64,000 nt of DNA from an uncultured Bacteroidota bacterium (GTDB lineage: Bacteria; Bacteroidota; Bacteroidia; Flavobacteriales; Flavobacteriaceae). The stretch spans positions 17,127 to 81,126 of the forward strand of contig CAILWV010000006.1 in assembly GCA_903838055.1 (NCBI GenBank), written 5' to 3'. Made by a program: the position numbers and the translations under genes. Positions 45,415 to 54,337 of the stretch are shown one piece after another (within the stretch, counting starts at the first letter, position 1; each line of letters starts with the position of its first letter). The notes under the pieces were generated by a model. It saw only the letters and a list, made by a program, of their open reading frames with translations. It was not told where the DNA came from and ran no database searches.

Positions 45415-45451
45415 AAGCAGCAGTTACCATTAGGTTTCTGCTGTTTTTTTT
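45415..45451 (+). terminator. metK terminator
   Basis: AGCAGCAG and CTGCTG pair around a loop and are followed by TTTTTTTT. It starts about 30 bases after the metK stop. Confidence 0.85.
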
Positions 45452-45600
45452 GATTAATATTCAAAATTTCGTAAAGTTAAATTTAATACATCCAAAATTT
45501 ATCCAACTGCGAACAATTTTTATTATACCCAACAGCCCGAGGATCAAAATGAAGAATTCCAAATAGATACCACGCACCAGACGACACAACGGGTTTAGTA

Positions 45601-45766
45601 TGAACCCATTATTCTTAAAAATATCCAGCATTAACAGTCTTTCGCAGAGGACAAAAAAAAGGACAAATTCAAAAAAATTGAATTTGTCCTTTTTGTGGGC
45701 GATATTGATTTATCTTCAAACCAAATGTTAGATTTTCTAGAATTTTTTATTGAGGAAATGTCATAA
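45601..45766. repeat. Repeat R1: recombinase-tail/terminator repeat, left copy
   Basis: The first 87 bases match the 3' end of the serine recombinase gene at 60693-60781 almost exactly (one C/T change). All 151 bases from 45616 on match 63516-63671 with a handful of changes. Inside is a perfect hairpin, AGGACAAATTCAA with TTGAATTTGTCCT (45653-45694). Right after it the nine bases GTGGGCGAT (45695) equal the 3' end of tRNA-Val, then the sequences diverge from the tRNA. It looks like a remnant of an earlier integration. Confidence 0.8.
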
Positions 45767-45796
45767 AAAAAACTCCAACATTTCTGTTGAAGTCTT
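45767..45796 (-). terminator. Original tRNA-Val terminator
   Basis: On the minus strand CTTCAACA and TGTTGGAG pair around GAAA and are followed by TTTTTTTT. It stands directly 3' of the left tRNA half (45799-45848), so this side is the ancestral downstream flank of the tRNA gene. Confidence 0.75.
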
Positions 45797-45798
45797 AT

Positions 45799-45848
45799 GT
45801 GGGCGATGAGGGGTTCGAACCCCCGACCCCCTCGGTGTAAACGAGGTG
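45799..45848 (-). repeat. Left att site: 3' half of tRNA-Val
   Basis: Fifty bases identical to 60788-60837 cover the tRNA from the anticodon stem to its discriminator. The CCA of the intact gene is not conserved here (ACA instead), and the 5' half is missing. Such a partial tRNA copy is the usual mark of an element integrated into a tRNA 3' end. Confidence 0.9.
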
Positions 45849-46530
45849 TATATTCATTATTTATTGTGAAAATATGTTTTCCGTCATTACTGTATTTTGG
45901 TGAATGACCCTTTATTGTATTTAATTTAATTCCTGAAAGTATATCATAAATATAAGTTTGGGTTGTTTTCATACCTCCAGTTTCGCCAAAAATTGCAATT
46001 TGTTTATTATCGGGACTAAATTCAATATCAGAAATATAAGCAGCTTGAGGTGTGGGTAAATTAAAAGAAAATCTATTTACTAAATTTCCAGTAGATAATT
46101 CATAAATATTAATCCCATAATCAAAATTAGCAGTGGCAACATACTTATTATCAGGACTAAATTTAGATATATCCCCATCCAGTGGAAAAATCTTACTACC
46201 TGTTGAAACATCATAAACATAAGAAATAGGATTGTCTCGTCCAGAAAAATATGAATTTATTAAATATTTGTTATCAAAACTAATTTCTGCTTGAATTTCA
46301 GCGAAACAATTAATATTTCTCAATTCCCTAGCTGTTTCATTATCGAAAATTTTTACACCTTCTTCAGAAGCAACAATTAAATACTTACCATCTTTACTAT
46401 ATTTAATTGATTTGATATAATATGTATCATTGTAACCACTAGGAATTTTAAGTTCTGGTTTTTGTCCAAAACTAAAGATGCTATTAAATAGTAAAACAAT
46501 TAGAATAAATCTTTTTTTAATGGTGCTCAT
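45849..46530 (-). pseudogene. Exported WD40 protein truncated by the left att site
   Basis: The gene starts MSTIKKRFILIVLLFNSIFSFGQ, a signal peptide. WD40-like blades follow: YIKSIKYSKDGKYLIVASEEG, YVYDVSTGSKIFPLDGDISKFSPDN and SDIEFSPDNKQIAIFG. After about residue 226 (HIFTINNEY) the frame enters the tRNA repeat (translated PRLHRGGRGFEPLIAHI) and then R1, reaching a stop at 45631. That tail is not native. The missing part may have held a caspase domain as in its neighbour, but this cannot be seen. It is last in the CHASE2/WD40-caspase row. Confidence 0.75.
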
Positions 46531-46540
46531 AACTTTAAGT

Positions 46541-46750
46541 TTAATTTGACTCTTTTTTATTTCCTATAACCCAAACTAAACCAATAATTATGGCCAAAAG
46601 TTTTCCCCACCACGGCAGAGAAACTATATCCAAAGCTAAAACTTGAATAACATTTGCATTTTGAGGAGTAGAGCCTAAATTATCAGGGGTTACAAAAAAA
46701 CCAACCACACCAAATATTATCAACAAATAAGGAATAATTTTTAAAATCAT
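46541..46750 (-). CDS. Small two-helix membrane protein
   Basis: The 69-residue protein has hydrophobic segments at about residues 5-20 and 38-63, with a positively charged end (GNKKESN). It lies 10 bases upstream of the truncated WD40 gene and 69 bases downstream of the WD40-caspase stop, so it is probably in the same transcript. No known family is recognised. Confidence 0.5.
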   Translation of the reverse strand: MILKIIPYLLIIFGVVGFFVTPDNLGSTPQNANVIQVLALDIVSLPWWGKLLAIIIGLVWVIGNKKESN

Positions 46751-46819
46751 AATAGTATTTATTTAATTTAATTACACTTTTACAAACCAGCCCATAAATT
46801 GAAAATTTTATATAAAAGT

Positions 46820-49800
46820 TTACTTAAGTCCCCAATCTATTTCCATGGTTTCTTGCCTGGAGGTTGGTTCTTGTTTGCCTTTAGTAATTTCAACAACTCG
46901 TTCTTCAACATACTTTTTTAATTGATTGACAGTTAATTTTTCAATATTGTTTTTATTGTTTTTTAAATATTCCATTACAACATATGTAAATGCTCCATTT
47001 TCAATTGGTTTATCATTAATTTTTACAGCAGTTCCCTCTAAAGCACTTTGTCGTCCTCCGGCAGCACTAATAATAATTGATCCTGTTTTGTTTCGCGTAT
47101 TAATAAATAATTCATTCATTTTATGGAATGAATTATTCTCACTGGGTTCCTCAGAAGTGATTGTTCTAGCTGCTACTATTGGAGAAACATTATTTTTATT
47201 AGAGTTTTCAGCTGGCTGATTGTTATTTTTAACTAATTCATTCTCACCACTGTTACAAGCATCAAGCAATAGCAGTTTTTTTCTTGCCGGTATACCATCA
47301 AGTAAATTTTCTAATTCCTCATAAGCCAAACCTCTATCAGAAGGGTTAGCAAAATCTATATCATGCATTGCTAAATAAAAATTGTTTTTCTTATCTAATA
47401 AACCATGACTACTACAAGATATTATTACTCTATCATTAACGGTTGTGTTTTTTAAAAGAAAATTTTTAATGGATAATATATTTTCTTTGTTTACGTGTTC
47501 GTTGGTATAAAGTTTTACAATTGTATTGGAATCTTCAGAAAATACCTTAGCAAGGTCATTTACATCTTTTACACAAAAGTTTAATTTTGTCTCTTTATTA
47601 TTAATTCTCTCTTGTTTAAAATCATCTACTCCTATTCCAATATAATATGTTTTACCAACAATTTCGTTTGATTTTGGAACATAGTTAACATAAGTAGGGT
47701 ATTTAAAATTCTCCAATCCTAATTCGTTCATTACAGAAACCTGTATTTTATTTTCACCTATACTTAAGGGCACAGTAACTGCTGTGTCCCATTTTCGTGT
47801 ATTTAAATTACTTAAAGAAATTCCTTGCGAACCATAAATAGGTACTTCATTAACTAAAATATTATAACGATTTAAAGGATGATTAGTATCATTTGCTTGA
47901 ACATGAAATGTGATTTCTCCATCACTATTTTCATATGGAATTGCATCCGCATTTTCAATCTCTGCATCTGGCATATCAAACTCCCCTTTACCGAGTTTTT
48001 CTTTATCTAAACCCAAGCGATCAATTCGCTTTTCCCATGCTTTTTTATATTCATAAATCATTCCAACATCTTTTTTACCTAAATAATTTCCTATACTGTC
48101 AAGAACTATATCAGGACGATTATATATAGGGTCAAGTTGCTCAAATCCAATTACTTTTAGATTTGGTGTTACATAATGCAACATTTTACTTGCTTCCTTG
48201 GAACACATATAATAAGGTGTGTTGGGAAGCTGAACGACCCAGTTATTATCTTTTAGTTGATTAATTACATATATAGCTTTACCTGTATTGGCATTCCTTA
48301 CAATCGTTCCATCGCTTGCAGTTGTTATTATACATTTTCCATCTGTACTAAAGTTAATATTCTTATTATATAAAAAATGGCATGTTGAAGGTTTTAATAA
48401 ACATATTTGAATTCCTTTTTCGATATCAAAAACTTGAGCTGGACATGTAGGATCAATTGAACTAAATAATGATATCATTTTACTGTTTGAGCTAAAATTT
48501 GCTTTGTCAAAGAAATTTGACGGAAATGATTTATTATAATCTAAAACTTTTAAAAGGTCACCAGTTTTTGTATTATAAATTCTAATTTTACTTGATAAAG
48601 TTAATAATAAATTACCATTTGGACTATATTTTGAATATCTTCCCCCATCAACTGTATAAACTAATTCACCTGTTTCAACATCCCAAATATGAGACTTATC
48701 ATCATAGGTTGATGCTATAATATTTTTCCCATTTGGGCTGAATTCGGCAGAAGTAACTAATAAATCTGAACCAGGTTTTAATGTTTTTAAAAGTTTACCT
48801 TCTGAAGCATCCCAAATCATGACAACACCATCATTAATAAGATCAGTAGTTATAATAATTGTTTTTCCATCAGGACTATAACAAACATTGTTAATATAAT
48901 TAGCTTCGGTTAATATGTGTAATAATTTACCTGATGGTACATCCCATATACGAGCGGATTCGTTTGAAAATGTTATTATATTTTTACTGTCAGGACTAAA
49001 AATTCCGTTTAAATAATTTGTAGTATGACCTTCAAAATAATGTAAAAAAATACCGGTAGAAGCATCCCATAATCTAGCTGTATGGTCTTGGTGAATGGTA
49101 AGTATATTTTTACCATCTGGACTGAACTGTGCATTTGTAATACTTGGTGCTCCATATTTTGAGTCTTTACATACTATTGAATAGATTAATTTTCCATACT
49201 CAATATCATAAATTTGAGCAGTTGAATCCCCGAATGTGACAACTATTTTTTTTCCATCAGAGTTGAAATTAGCAGTATGAATATCTTTGTGAGTATTGAA
49301 AGTTTTCAACATTTTCCCAGTTTTTAATTCCCAAATTCCTATTTCCGAGCCACACTCAATACAATTATAAATTTTATCAGTGGCTATTGTTATAATTTTT
49401 TTTTCGTCTACACTAAAATAGCTCGTATTAATAATATTTGAATTGCTATTGAGTTTATATAAAAAGCGTCCAGTTTCAAAGCTCCATACATTTACAAAAT
49501 TCAAATAATTACCTTCATTATCCCTTTGAAAATATTTGCTGCCTGTTACTAGTATTTTTTTTCCATCTGGACTAATTGAAACTTCACTATTAATATCGAT
49601 ACCATTATTTTTTATTTTAATATTATTTAAAATCTTACCCGTTTGAACATCAATAAGGTTGCCTGTTAAGCAATCCCATAAAGAAAAAGGATTTATTCCA
49701 TTTATTTTTTCATTGGGTTTGTAAATTAACATTCGCCCATTAATTGTTCTAATAAGTTTACCTGAGGAAGTCTCCCAAATTTGGGCAGAATTGTTTTTCC

Positions 49801-50623
49801 ATGATGAAGTTACAATTAATTTACCATCAGGACTATAAGTCGCGAATTTTATAGCGTCTTCACTTTTTAAAACATTTAGACATTTTCCCGATTTAGCATC
49901 CCAAATTCTTGCCGAATAATCATCTGATGTTGTGATAATTTTTTTTCCATCAGGACTAAAATTTGCAAAATTAACCCATTCAGTATGACCTTCAAGTATA
50001 TGCAATAGTTTACCTGAATTCACATCCCATATTCTAGACGAATGGTCTCTAGATGATGTTAAAGCTACTTTCCCGTCTGGACTAAAAACAACATCATTTA
50101 AAGAATTATTATGCCCTTCAAGTGTGCGTATTAATACCCCTGATTTAGCATCCCAAATTTTTGCAGTAGTATCCTCCCCAATATTACCATCATAACCCCC
50201 ACCAGTAATAATTAATTTACCATCCGGACTAAAATTAGAACACCCGATTCCGATTAAATGATCTTTTAGTATAAACAATATTTTACCTGAAAATAAATCC
50301 CAAATTATAGCACTTTTATCCTCAGAAAATGACAACATTGTTAGGCCATTTGGACTGAATTTCACGGAGGATATAGCTCTGTTGTGACCTTGTAATGTTT
50401 TTAACAACTTTCCTGTTTTAGCATCCCATATTAAAATTTTATTATCATCCCCACAAGTGGCAATTATTTTACCATTTGGACTAAAAGTTGCTGAGTAAAT
50501 AGCTTTACTATGCCCTTCTGGCAAAACTAGTCTTAAGCTATCAAGTGAATTTTGTTGTGCGATTAGTAAATTACTAGAGCAAACAAAAAAAGTAAAAAAC
50601 AAATAAAATAGTATTTTCTTCAT
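46820..50623 (-). CDS. Exported WD40-repeat protein with C-terminal caspase (C14) domain
   Basis: The 1267-residue protein has a signal peptide (MKKILFYLFFTFFVCSSNLLIAQ), so it acts in the periplasm or at the surface. Residues about 30-800 hold some 16 WD40 units with repeated HxxxxxxxxFSPDGK and WDxxSG motifs, enough for two beta-propellers. A linker follows, then a C14 domain from about 992. Its dyad is visible: His1073 in ISCSSHGLLD and Cys1123 in LLLLDACNSGE. It is intact and the longest gene of the window. I infer a WD40-sensed protease; the trigger and targets are unknown. Confidence 0.88.
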   Translation of the reverse strand: MKKILFYLFFTFFVCSSNLLIAQQNSLDSLRLVLPEGHSKAIYSATFSPNGKIIATCGDDNKILIWDAKTGKLLKTLQGHNRAISSVKFSPNGLTMLSFSEDKSAIIWDLFSGKILFILKDHLIGIGCSNFSPDGKLIITGGGYDGNIGEDTTAKIWDAKSGVLIRTLEGHNNSLNDVVFSPDGKVALTSSRDHSSRIWDVNSGKLLHILEGHTEWVNFANFSPDGKKIITTSDDYSARIWDAKSGKCLNVLKSEDAIKFATYSPDGKLIVTSSWKNNSAQIWETSSGKLIRTINGRMLIYKPNEKINGINPFSLWDCLTGNLIDVQTGKILNNIKIKNNGIDINSEVSISPDGKKILVTGSKYFQRDNEGNYLNFVNVWSFETGRFLYKLNSNSNIINTSYFSVDEKKIITIATDKIYNCIECGSEIGIWELKTGKMLKTFNTHKDIHTANFNSDGKKIVVTFGDSTAQIYDIEYGKLIYSIVCKDSKYGAPSITNAQFSPDGKNILTIHQDHTARLWDASTGIFLHYFEGHTTNYLNGIFSPDSKNIITFSNESARIWDVPSGKLLHILTEANYINNVCYSPDGKTIIITTDLINDGVVMIWDASEGKLLKTLKPGSDLLVTSAEFSPNGKNIIASTYDDKSHIWDVETGELVYTVDGGRYSKYSPNGNLLLTLSSKIRIYNTKTGDLLKVLDYNKSFPSNFFDKANFSSNSKMISLFSSIDPTCPAQVFDIEKGIQICLLKPSTCHFLYNKNINFSTDGKCIITTASDGTIVRNANTGKAIYVINQLKDNNWVVQLPNTPYYMCSKEASKMLHYVTPNLKVIGFEQLDPIYNRPDIVLDSIGNYLGKKDVGMIYEYKKAWEKRIDRLGLDKEKLGKGEFDMPDAEIENADAIPYENSDGEITFHVQANDTNHPLNRYNILVNEVPIYGSQGISLSNLNTRKWDTAVTVPLSIGENKIQVSVMNELGLENFKYPTYVNYVPKSNEIVGKTYYIGIGVDDFKQERINNKETKLNFCVKDVNDLAKVFSEDSNTIVKLYTNEHVNKENILSIKNFLLKNTTVNDRVIISCSSHGLLDKKNNFYLAMHDIDFANPSDRGLAYEELENLLDGIPARKKLLLLDACNSGENELVKNNNQPAENSNKNNVSPIVAARTITSEEPSENNSFHKMNELFINTRNKTGSIIISAAGGRQSALEGTAVKINDKPIENGAFTYVVMEYLKNNKNNIEKLTVNQLKKYVEERVVEITKGKQEPTSRQETMEIDWGLK

Positions 50624-50634
50624 AATATATAAAT

Positions 50635-50903
50635 TTATCTAACCAATACAAACCCACCCCATAAATCTGGTCTAGTAGGATAGTTGTTTTTCATAGTTTT
50701 TTGAGCTTTTTCAAAAGAAACAATTGCGTTTTGTGTTTTAGCAAGGTCATCATAAAAAAGAGTCATTAATTCCATACTTTCTTTATCTGGAACTTCCCAT
50801 AAACTAACGATTTACAATATTGCTTTTTCATCTCTTCAAACTTAGTTTGTGAAAAGATAGTAGTAGTGAAAAATAGAGCAAGTAGCAGTTTAAGAAGCTT
50901 CAT
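50635..50903 (-). pseudogene. Remnant of an exported CHAT-protease gene
   Basis: The start reads MKLLKLLLALFFTTTIFSQTKFEEM, a signal peptide, but after 45 codons it hits a stop. In another frame the same DNA reads WEVPDKESMELMTLFYDDLA and ends AQKTMKNNYPTRPDLWGGFVLVR. That is the C-terminal signature of CHAT (caspase-like) domains. The two ends are joined with the middle of the gene lost, including the catalytic His/Cys. It lies between the FecR-like and WD40-caspase genes. Confidence 0.7.
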
Positions 50904-50906
50904 ATA

Positions 50907-51737
50907 TTATTTGTTTATGTAATATTTATTTTTTTCTAAAAAATCATTCAATAAGAGTTCTTTTGCACCATCACTTAAACAAGTTTGAGATTTACTACAA
51001 TCATTTAGGTTAGCATTAAAATCTTCGATTACTTTGAGTTTTGATATTTTTTCAGTGCTTGTAGGAATAATAAAAGTGTTTTTAAACGAAATATTTTTTC
51101 CATTGGAGTTAATTTTATACTCCCAAGAATAGTTTCCTGGTTTTAAACCATTTAATTTCACTTCATTTATTTCTGGTTCTACATCATAAACTACTTCGTT
51201 TGTTGTTGTGTTTGTTACCACAATATTGGATGTCAATTTTGTTACTTCGCTGCCAAACAAAAGCACTAAAGTATCCGATAAAATAATGGTTTCATCATCA
51301 GGAGAATAAGTCGGGTTATCATCTTCAATTCCTCTAGATGCAGCTCCAATTGCTGATCCATAAGAACTATTTTTTTCTTCTACATCCGCATACATTTTAT
51401 CTAAGTAGTTGATAAAATTTGTGGTAAGCGAACTAGGTTTTATTTTTTTTAAAGAAACATTAATTTGAGTATAACTAAGTTTTTGTTCAATGCTACTACC
51501 AACTTCTAATTTTACCTTTGAATTAAAAACAATTGCAGAAGAATTAGGAGATAATATAATACTAGAGTAATCAGGTATCATTATTTTTTTAGACCTCCCT
51601 ATTTTAATATTTTCATTAGTGTTTTTTTGAAGAATTGCCATTCCTTTTAATACTACAATTGAAATTTTTTCTTGTCCTATAACAGTGCTGCTTAACAGTA
51701 TTAAAAAAGCTACTAATGTGAATTTAATTTTATTCAT
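50907..51737 (-). CDS. Exported FecR-like protein
   Basis: The 276-residue protein has a signal peptide (MNKIKFTLVAFLILLSSTVIGQ). A beta-rich region follows (ISIVVLKGMAILQKNTNEN to SAIVFNSKVKLEVGSSIEQ) that resembles a FecR-type fold. A C-terminal Ig-like stretch ends GLKPGNYSWEYKINSNGKN. No transmembrane helix follows the signal, so it is periplasmic. It overlaps the CHASE2 gene by 8 bases (translational coupling). The FecR assignment is tentative. Confidence 0.6.
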   Translation of the reverse strand: MNKIKFTLVAFLILLSSTVIGQEKISIVVLKGMAILQKNTNENIKIGRSKKIMIPDYSSIILSPNSSAIVFNSKVKLEVGSSIEQKLSYTQINVSLKKIKPSSLTTNFINYLDKMYADVEEKNSSYGSAIGAASRGIEDDNPTYSPDDETIILSDTLVLLFGSEVTKLTSNIVVTNTTTNEVVYDVEPEINEVKLNGLKPGNYSWEYKINSNGKNISFKNTFIIPTSTEKISKLKVIEDFNANLNDCSKSQTCLSDGAKELLLNDFLEKNKYYINK

Positions 51738-52902
51738 GGTTTTTAGTTTTATTAAATTTTCTTTTAAATCCTTCTGCTATATCTATAAATTCATCTAAAA
51801 AGGCTAATTGCATAAACAAGCTGCCTATTTTATAATATATACCTAAATCCATTAAATATACACAGCATATCAAGATTATAGGAATAGTAGATCCTAAAAT
51901 TATTAAGATATTGATTAATTTACTCAAATAGTATTTGTGATGTATCGTATAGAATAAAAATAAAAAGCCAAATAATAGTATTGATGTAATTAATTCATAT
52001 TTCCATCCTTCAATTGCAATCATTTCATCTTTATCAAGCATCATTTGAACTGCATTTGCATGTATTATGGCACCGGGCATTGTTAGGTTTCTATTAAATA
52101 ACGATTTGTCTGTTGGTACCCTAAATTTATCCTCAACATCATATTGATTACCCATTTCTCCAGTTCCTAAATGTCCGATAATTACAATTTTGTTATAAAT
52201 AATTTCTTTAATATTATTTGAATTACTTTCCTTAATAAATTCAGAAGCTTCAACAGCAGGGAAATTAGTAGGATTAATTTTTACATCTTCATCTAGAATA
52301 TTATAAAACCCATTATTTTCAGTATTGTATTTTAAATAGTCCGTTGAGTCTTTTGATTTATTATTGCATAAAGCAGCTGCAAAAGATGGAATAGTATCGT
52401 TATTTATTATTTTGTAATTGTAATACTCACGTATTGTTTCATCTTCTTTGCCAGGAAAATTCATCAGCCCTTTTTTATCAGAATGAAAAATACTTACATG
52501 TTTTTGTTTATAATCTACAACTGTTACAACATTATTCTTAATAATTGCATTTTTTAAAAGACTATCATTAATAGGGTTTTTAGGTATTGGAAAATAGAAG
52601 TCTAAACCTATAGCTTTAGGTTTGTTTTCAGCAACTTTATAAATTAATATTGCTAATTTTTTTCTAAATGAACTATCATTAGGGATACTCCCAGTATTAA
52701 TTAATACAACTGCTTTGTCGTTCAACAAAGCATTATGTTTCTTATTTGTAGCATAATAAATATCATTAAATTGAACATCTTCGGTAGCTTGGTGTTCAAA
52801 ATGTAATAATTGTAATGCGCAATGTTCATATACCAAATAAGCTAATAAAACCGTTATTTTAAAAGCAATAAAGATTAGTAGGATTTGCTTAAGTTTTTTC
52901 AT
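51730..52902 (-). CDS. CHASE2-domain membrane sensor
   Basis: The 390-residue protein has an N-terminal membrane helix (about residues 7-25). A large extracytoplasmic CHASE2 domain follows, with KAVVLINTGSIPNDSSF, KPKAIGLDFYFP, YNKIVIIGHLGTGEMG and the typical MPGAIIHANAVQMMLD. Three C-terminal helices (about 305-375) end in a basic tail. CHASE2 is a sensor domain of receptors; here no kinase or cyclase is attached, so the signal must pass by other means. It is the first gene of the row. Confidence 0.85.
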   Translation of the reverse strand: MKKLKQILLIFIAFKITVLLAYLVYEHCALQLLHFEHQATEDVQFNDIYYATNKKHNALLNDKAVVLINTGSIPNDSSFRKKLAILIYKVAENKPKAIGLDFYFPIPKNPINDSLLKNAIIKNNVVTVVDYKQKHVSIFHSDKKGLMNFPGKEDETIREYYNYKIINNDTIPSFAAALCNNKSKDSTDYLKYNTENNGFYNILDEDVKINPTNFPAVEASEFIKESNSNNIKEIIYNKIVIIGHLGTGEMGNQYDVEDKFRVPTDKSLFNRNLTMPGAIIHANAVQMMLDKDEMIAIEGWKYELITSILLFGFLFLFYTIHHKYYLSKLINILIILGSTIPIILICCVYLMDLGIYYKIGSLFMQLAFLDEFIDIAEGFKRKFNKTKNHE

Positions 52903-52928
52903 TAACTATAAATTGATGATTTTTTTAA

Positions 52929-52936
52929 CAAAAATA
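52929..52936 (-). promoter_or_regulatory. Candidate -7 box for the CHASE2 operon
   Basis: The minus strand reads TATTTTTG, matching TAnnTTTG, 27 bases upstream of the CHASE2 ATG. No clear -33 TTG is seen. The divergent lipoprotein gene starts 58 bases further right. Confidence 0.4.
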
Positions 52937-52993
52937 TAAAAAAATACTAATTATTAATTAATTTCGTTATTATTAAAAACTTATTTACACAGT

Positions 52994-53443
52994 ATGAAAC
53001 ATTTAATATATATTATCCTTCTTTTATTTGTGTCTTGCTATATTCCTGAACTTCATGAAGGCCCTATAGATAATACTGTACCAATAATTGAAACTAATCC
53101 TGTTAATGCTGGAACAGCTTCACCTCAAAATTTAATTGGACAAACTTGGAACCTATTCTACTATCGTTTTGGACAGATGGGACAAGTAATGTCGGCTAAT
53201 GATACTTTAGAGTTCATAACTGCTACTAAATATAAGTATAATGGCACTGAATACACTTACCATTTATACAGTACAGGTTCTGGATTCAATTTAAACCTTT
53301 ATGAAACGCCTTGGGGAAATTTAAGCGGCTCTATACTTTCAAACAACATAGCAAATGGTAAAATATATGGAACAAAATTTGTAGATATATCTGTAGGTTC
53401 TTCAAATACTACCGAATATTATTTATGGATGAATAGAATTTAA
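52994..53443 (+). CDS. Small lipoprotein (first of two)
   Basis: The 149-residue lipoprotein has lipobox LFVSC (Cys about 15). The body is beta-rich with aromatic residues (NLIGQTWNLFYYRFGQMGQV) and no domain I know. The next gene, also a lipoprotein, starts 3 bases later. The pair is divergent from the CHASE2 operon and may share its regulatory region. Confidence 0.65.
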   Translation: MKHLIYIILLLFVSCYIPELHEGPIDNTVPIIETNPVNAGTASPQNLIGQTWNLFYYRFGQMGQVMSANDTLEFITATKYKYNGTEYTYHLYSTGSGFNLNLYETPWGNLSGSILSNNIANGKIYGTKFVDISVGSSNTTEYYLWMNRI

Positions 53444-53446
53444 ATT

Positions 53447-53953
53447 ATGAAAAAAACAATCCTTATCCTTATTATCTGTTCTTTGTTTTATTCCTGCGAA
53501 GTATACCAAGAGCCTACCCTACTTAGCTTAAGTGGAGAATATGTTATTGATAAAGTAACATGGCAATCTACCGAAAATTCTGTAAATCCAACTGATCTTA
53601 TTTACAACCCTGGAGACACTTATGTAAATCCATATGATACATTTCCAATGGATAAAATTAATGTTGGTTTTACTAGATGGCACCTTGATTATAGTGTAAT
53701 TTCTTTTTTCCCAATCCCTAACGGCTCTGGAACAACACATTGGCAACGTCAATATTTTTATGAAGTAATAAATCATAATTCTATATATGATTTAGGTTAT
53801 ATTAAATTTCAAGTAAACGGAAGCGTACGGATATTTAAAATTTTATCGGATGGACTAGAAAGTTTAACGTTAAGAACTACCGGTTTATGGCCATATGGAA
53901 GCATTGGTGAAAATCAATTAGTTACTGTACATTTAACTAGAATTGGACCTTAA
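53447..53953 (+). CDS. Small lipoprotein (second of two)
   Basis: The 168-residue lipoprotein has lipobox LFYSC (Cys about 16) and the N-terminal region LSGEYVIDKVTWQS, which resembles lipocalin-like or other small beta-barrel lipoproteins. The remainder has no recognised motif. It follows the first lipoprotein by 3 bases; the two are probably made together and held in the membrane. Confidence 0.65.
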   Translation: MKKTILILIICSLFYSCEVYQEPTLLSLSGEYVIDKVTWQSTENSVNPTDLIYNPGDTYVNPYDTFPMDKINVGFTRWHLDYSVISFFPIPNGSGTTHWQRQYFYEVINHNSIYDLGYIKFQVNGSVRIFKILSDGLESLTLRTTGLWPYGSIGENQLVTVHLTRIGP

Positions 53954-54006
53954 TTATTATTGGTCAAATGAAAAAAAAATATTCAATTGAAAAAACTATT
54001 TAACAA

Positions 54007-54255
54007 ATGAAAGAAGAAATAAAATGTCCGAAATGCGAATGGGAGCCTAAGTCTAATGATAAATGGCAATGTTCTTGTTTGCATGTATGGAATACATTTG
54101 ACACTGGTGGAATATGTCCAAAATGCAAAAAGAGATGGGAAGATACCCAATGTCTAGACTGTAAAAGATGGTCACCACATTTAGATTGGTATTCAAATTT
54201 TGATAAATTTCTTAAAGAAGAGTTTGAAAATATGAAAATAGATATTGTCTCTTAA
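54007..54255 (+). CDS. Zinc-ribbon protein
   Basis: The 82-residue soluble protein has four CxxC-type pairs: CPKCEWEP, CSCLHVW, CPKCKKRW and CLDCKRW. These give two zinc-ribbon-like folds. Many tryptophans accompany them, which recalls zinc-ribbon proteins of unknown role in Bacteroidota. It lies after the lipoproteins on the same strand. Confidence 0.6.
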   Translation: MKEEIKCPKCEWEPKSNDKWQCSCLHVWNTFDTGGICPKCKKRWEDTQCLDCKRWSPHLDWYSNFDKFLKEEFENMKIDIVS

Positions 54256-54337
54256 TCCTAGAAAATATTCAAAAAAAATCTAAACTATTTTTTTTCAAAT
54301 CCTACTTCAATTAGTGTTAATTTTTACACCCAAATCC

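Noticed and set aside
45653..45694. Hairpin in R1 as a transcription attenuator
   Set aside because: It is part of a repeat seen three times and matches the end of the recombinase gene; a terminator is more likely.
45631..45848. C-terminal 70 residues of the truncated WD40 frame
   Set aside because: They are a translation of the tRNA-Val half and of repeat R1, not protein-coding sequence.
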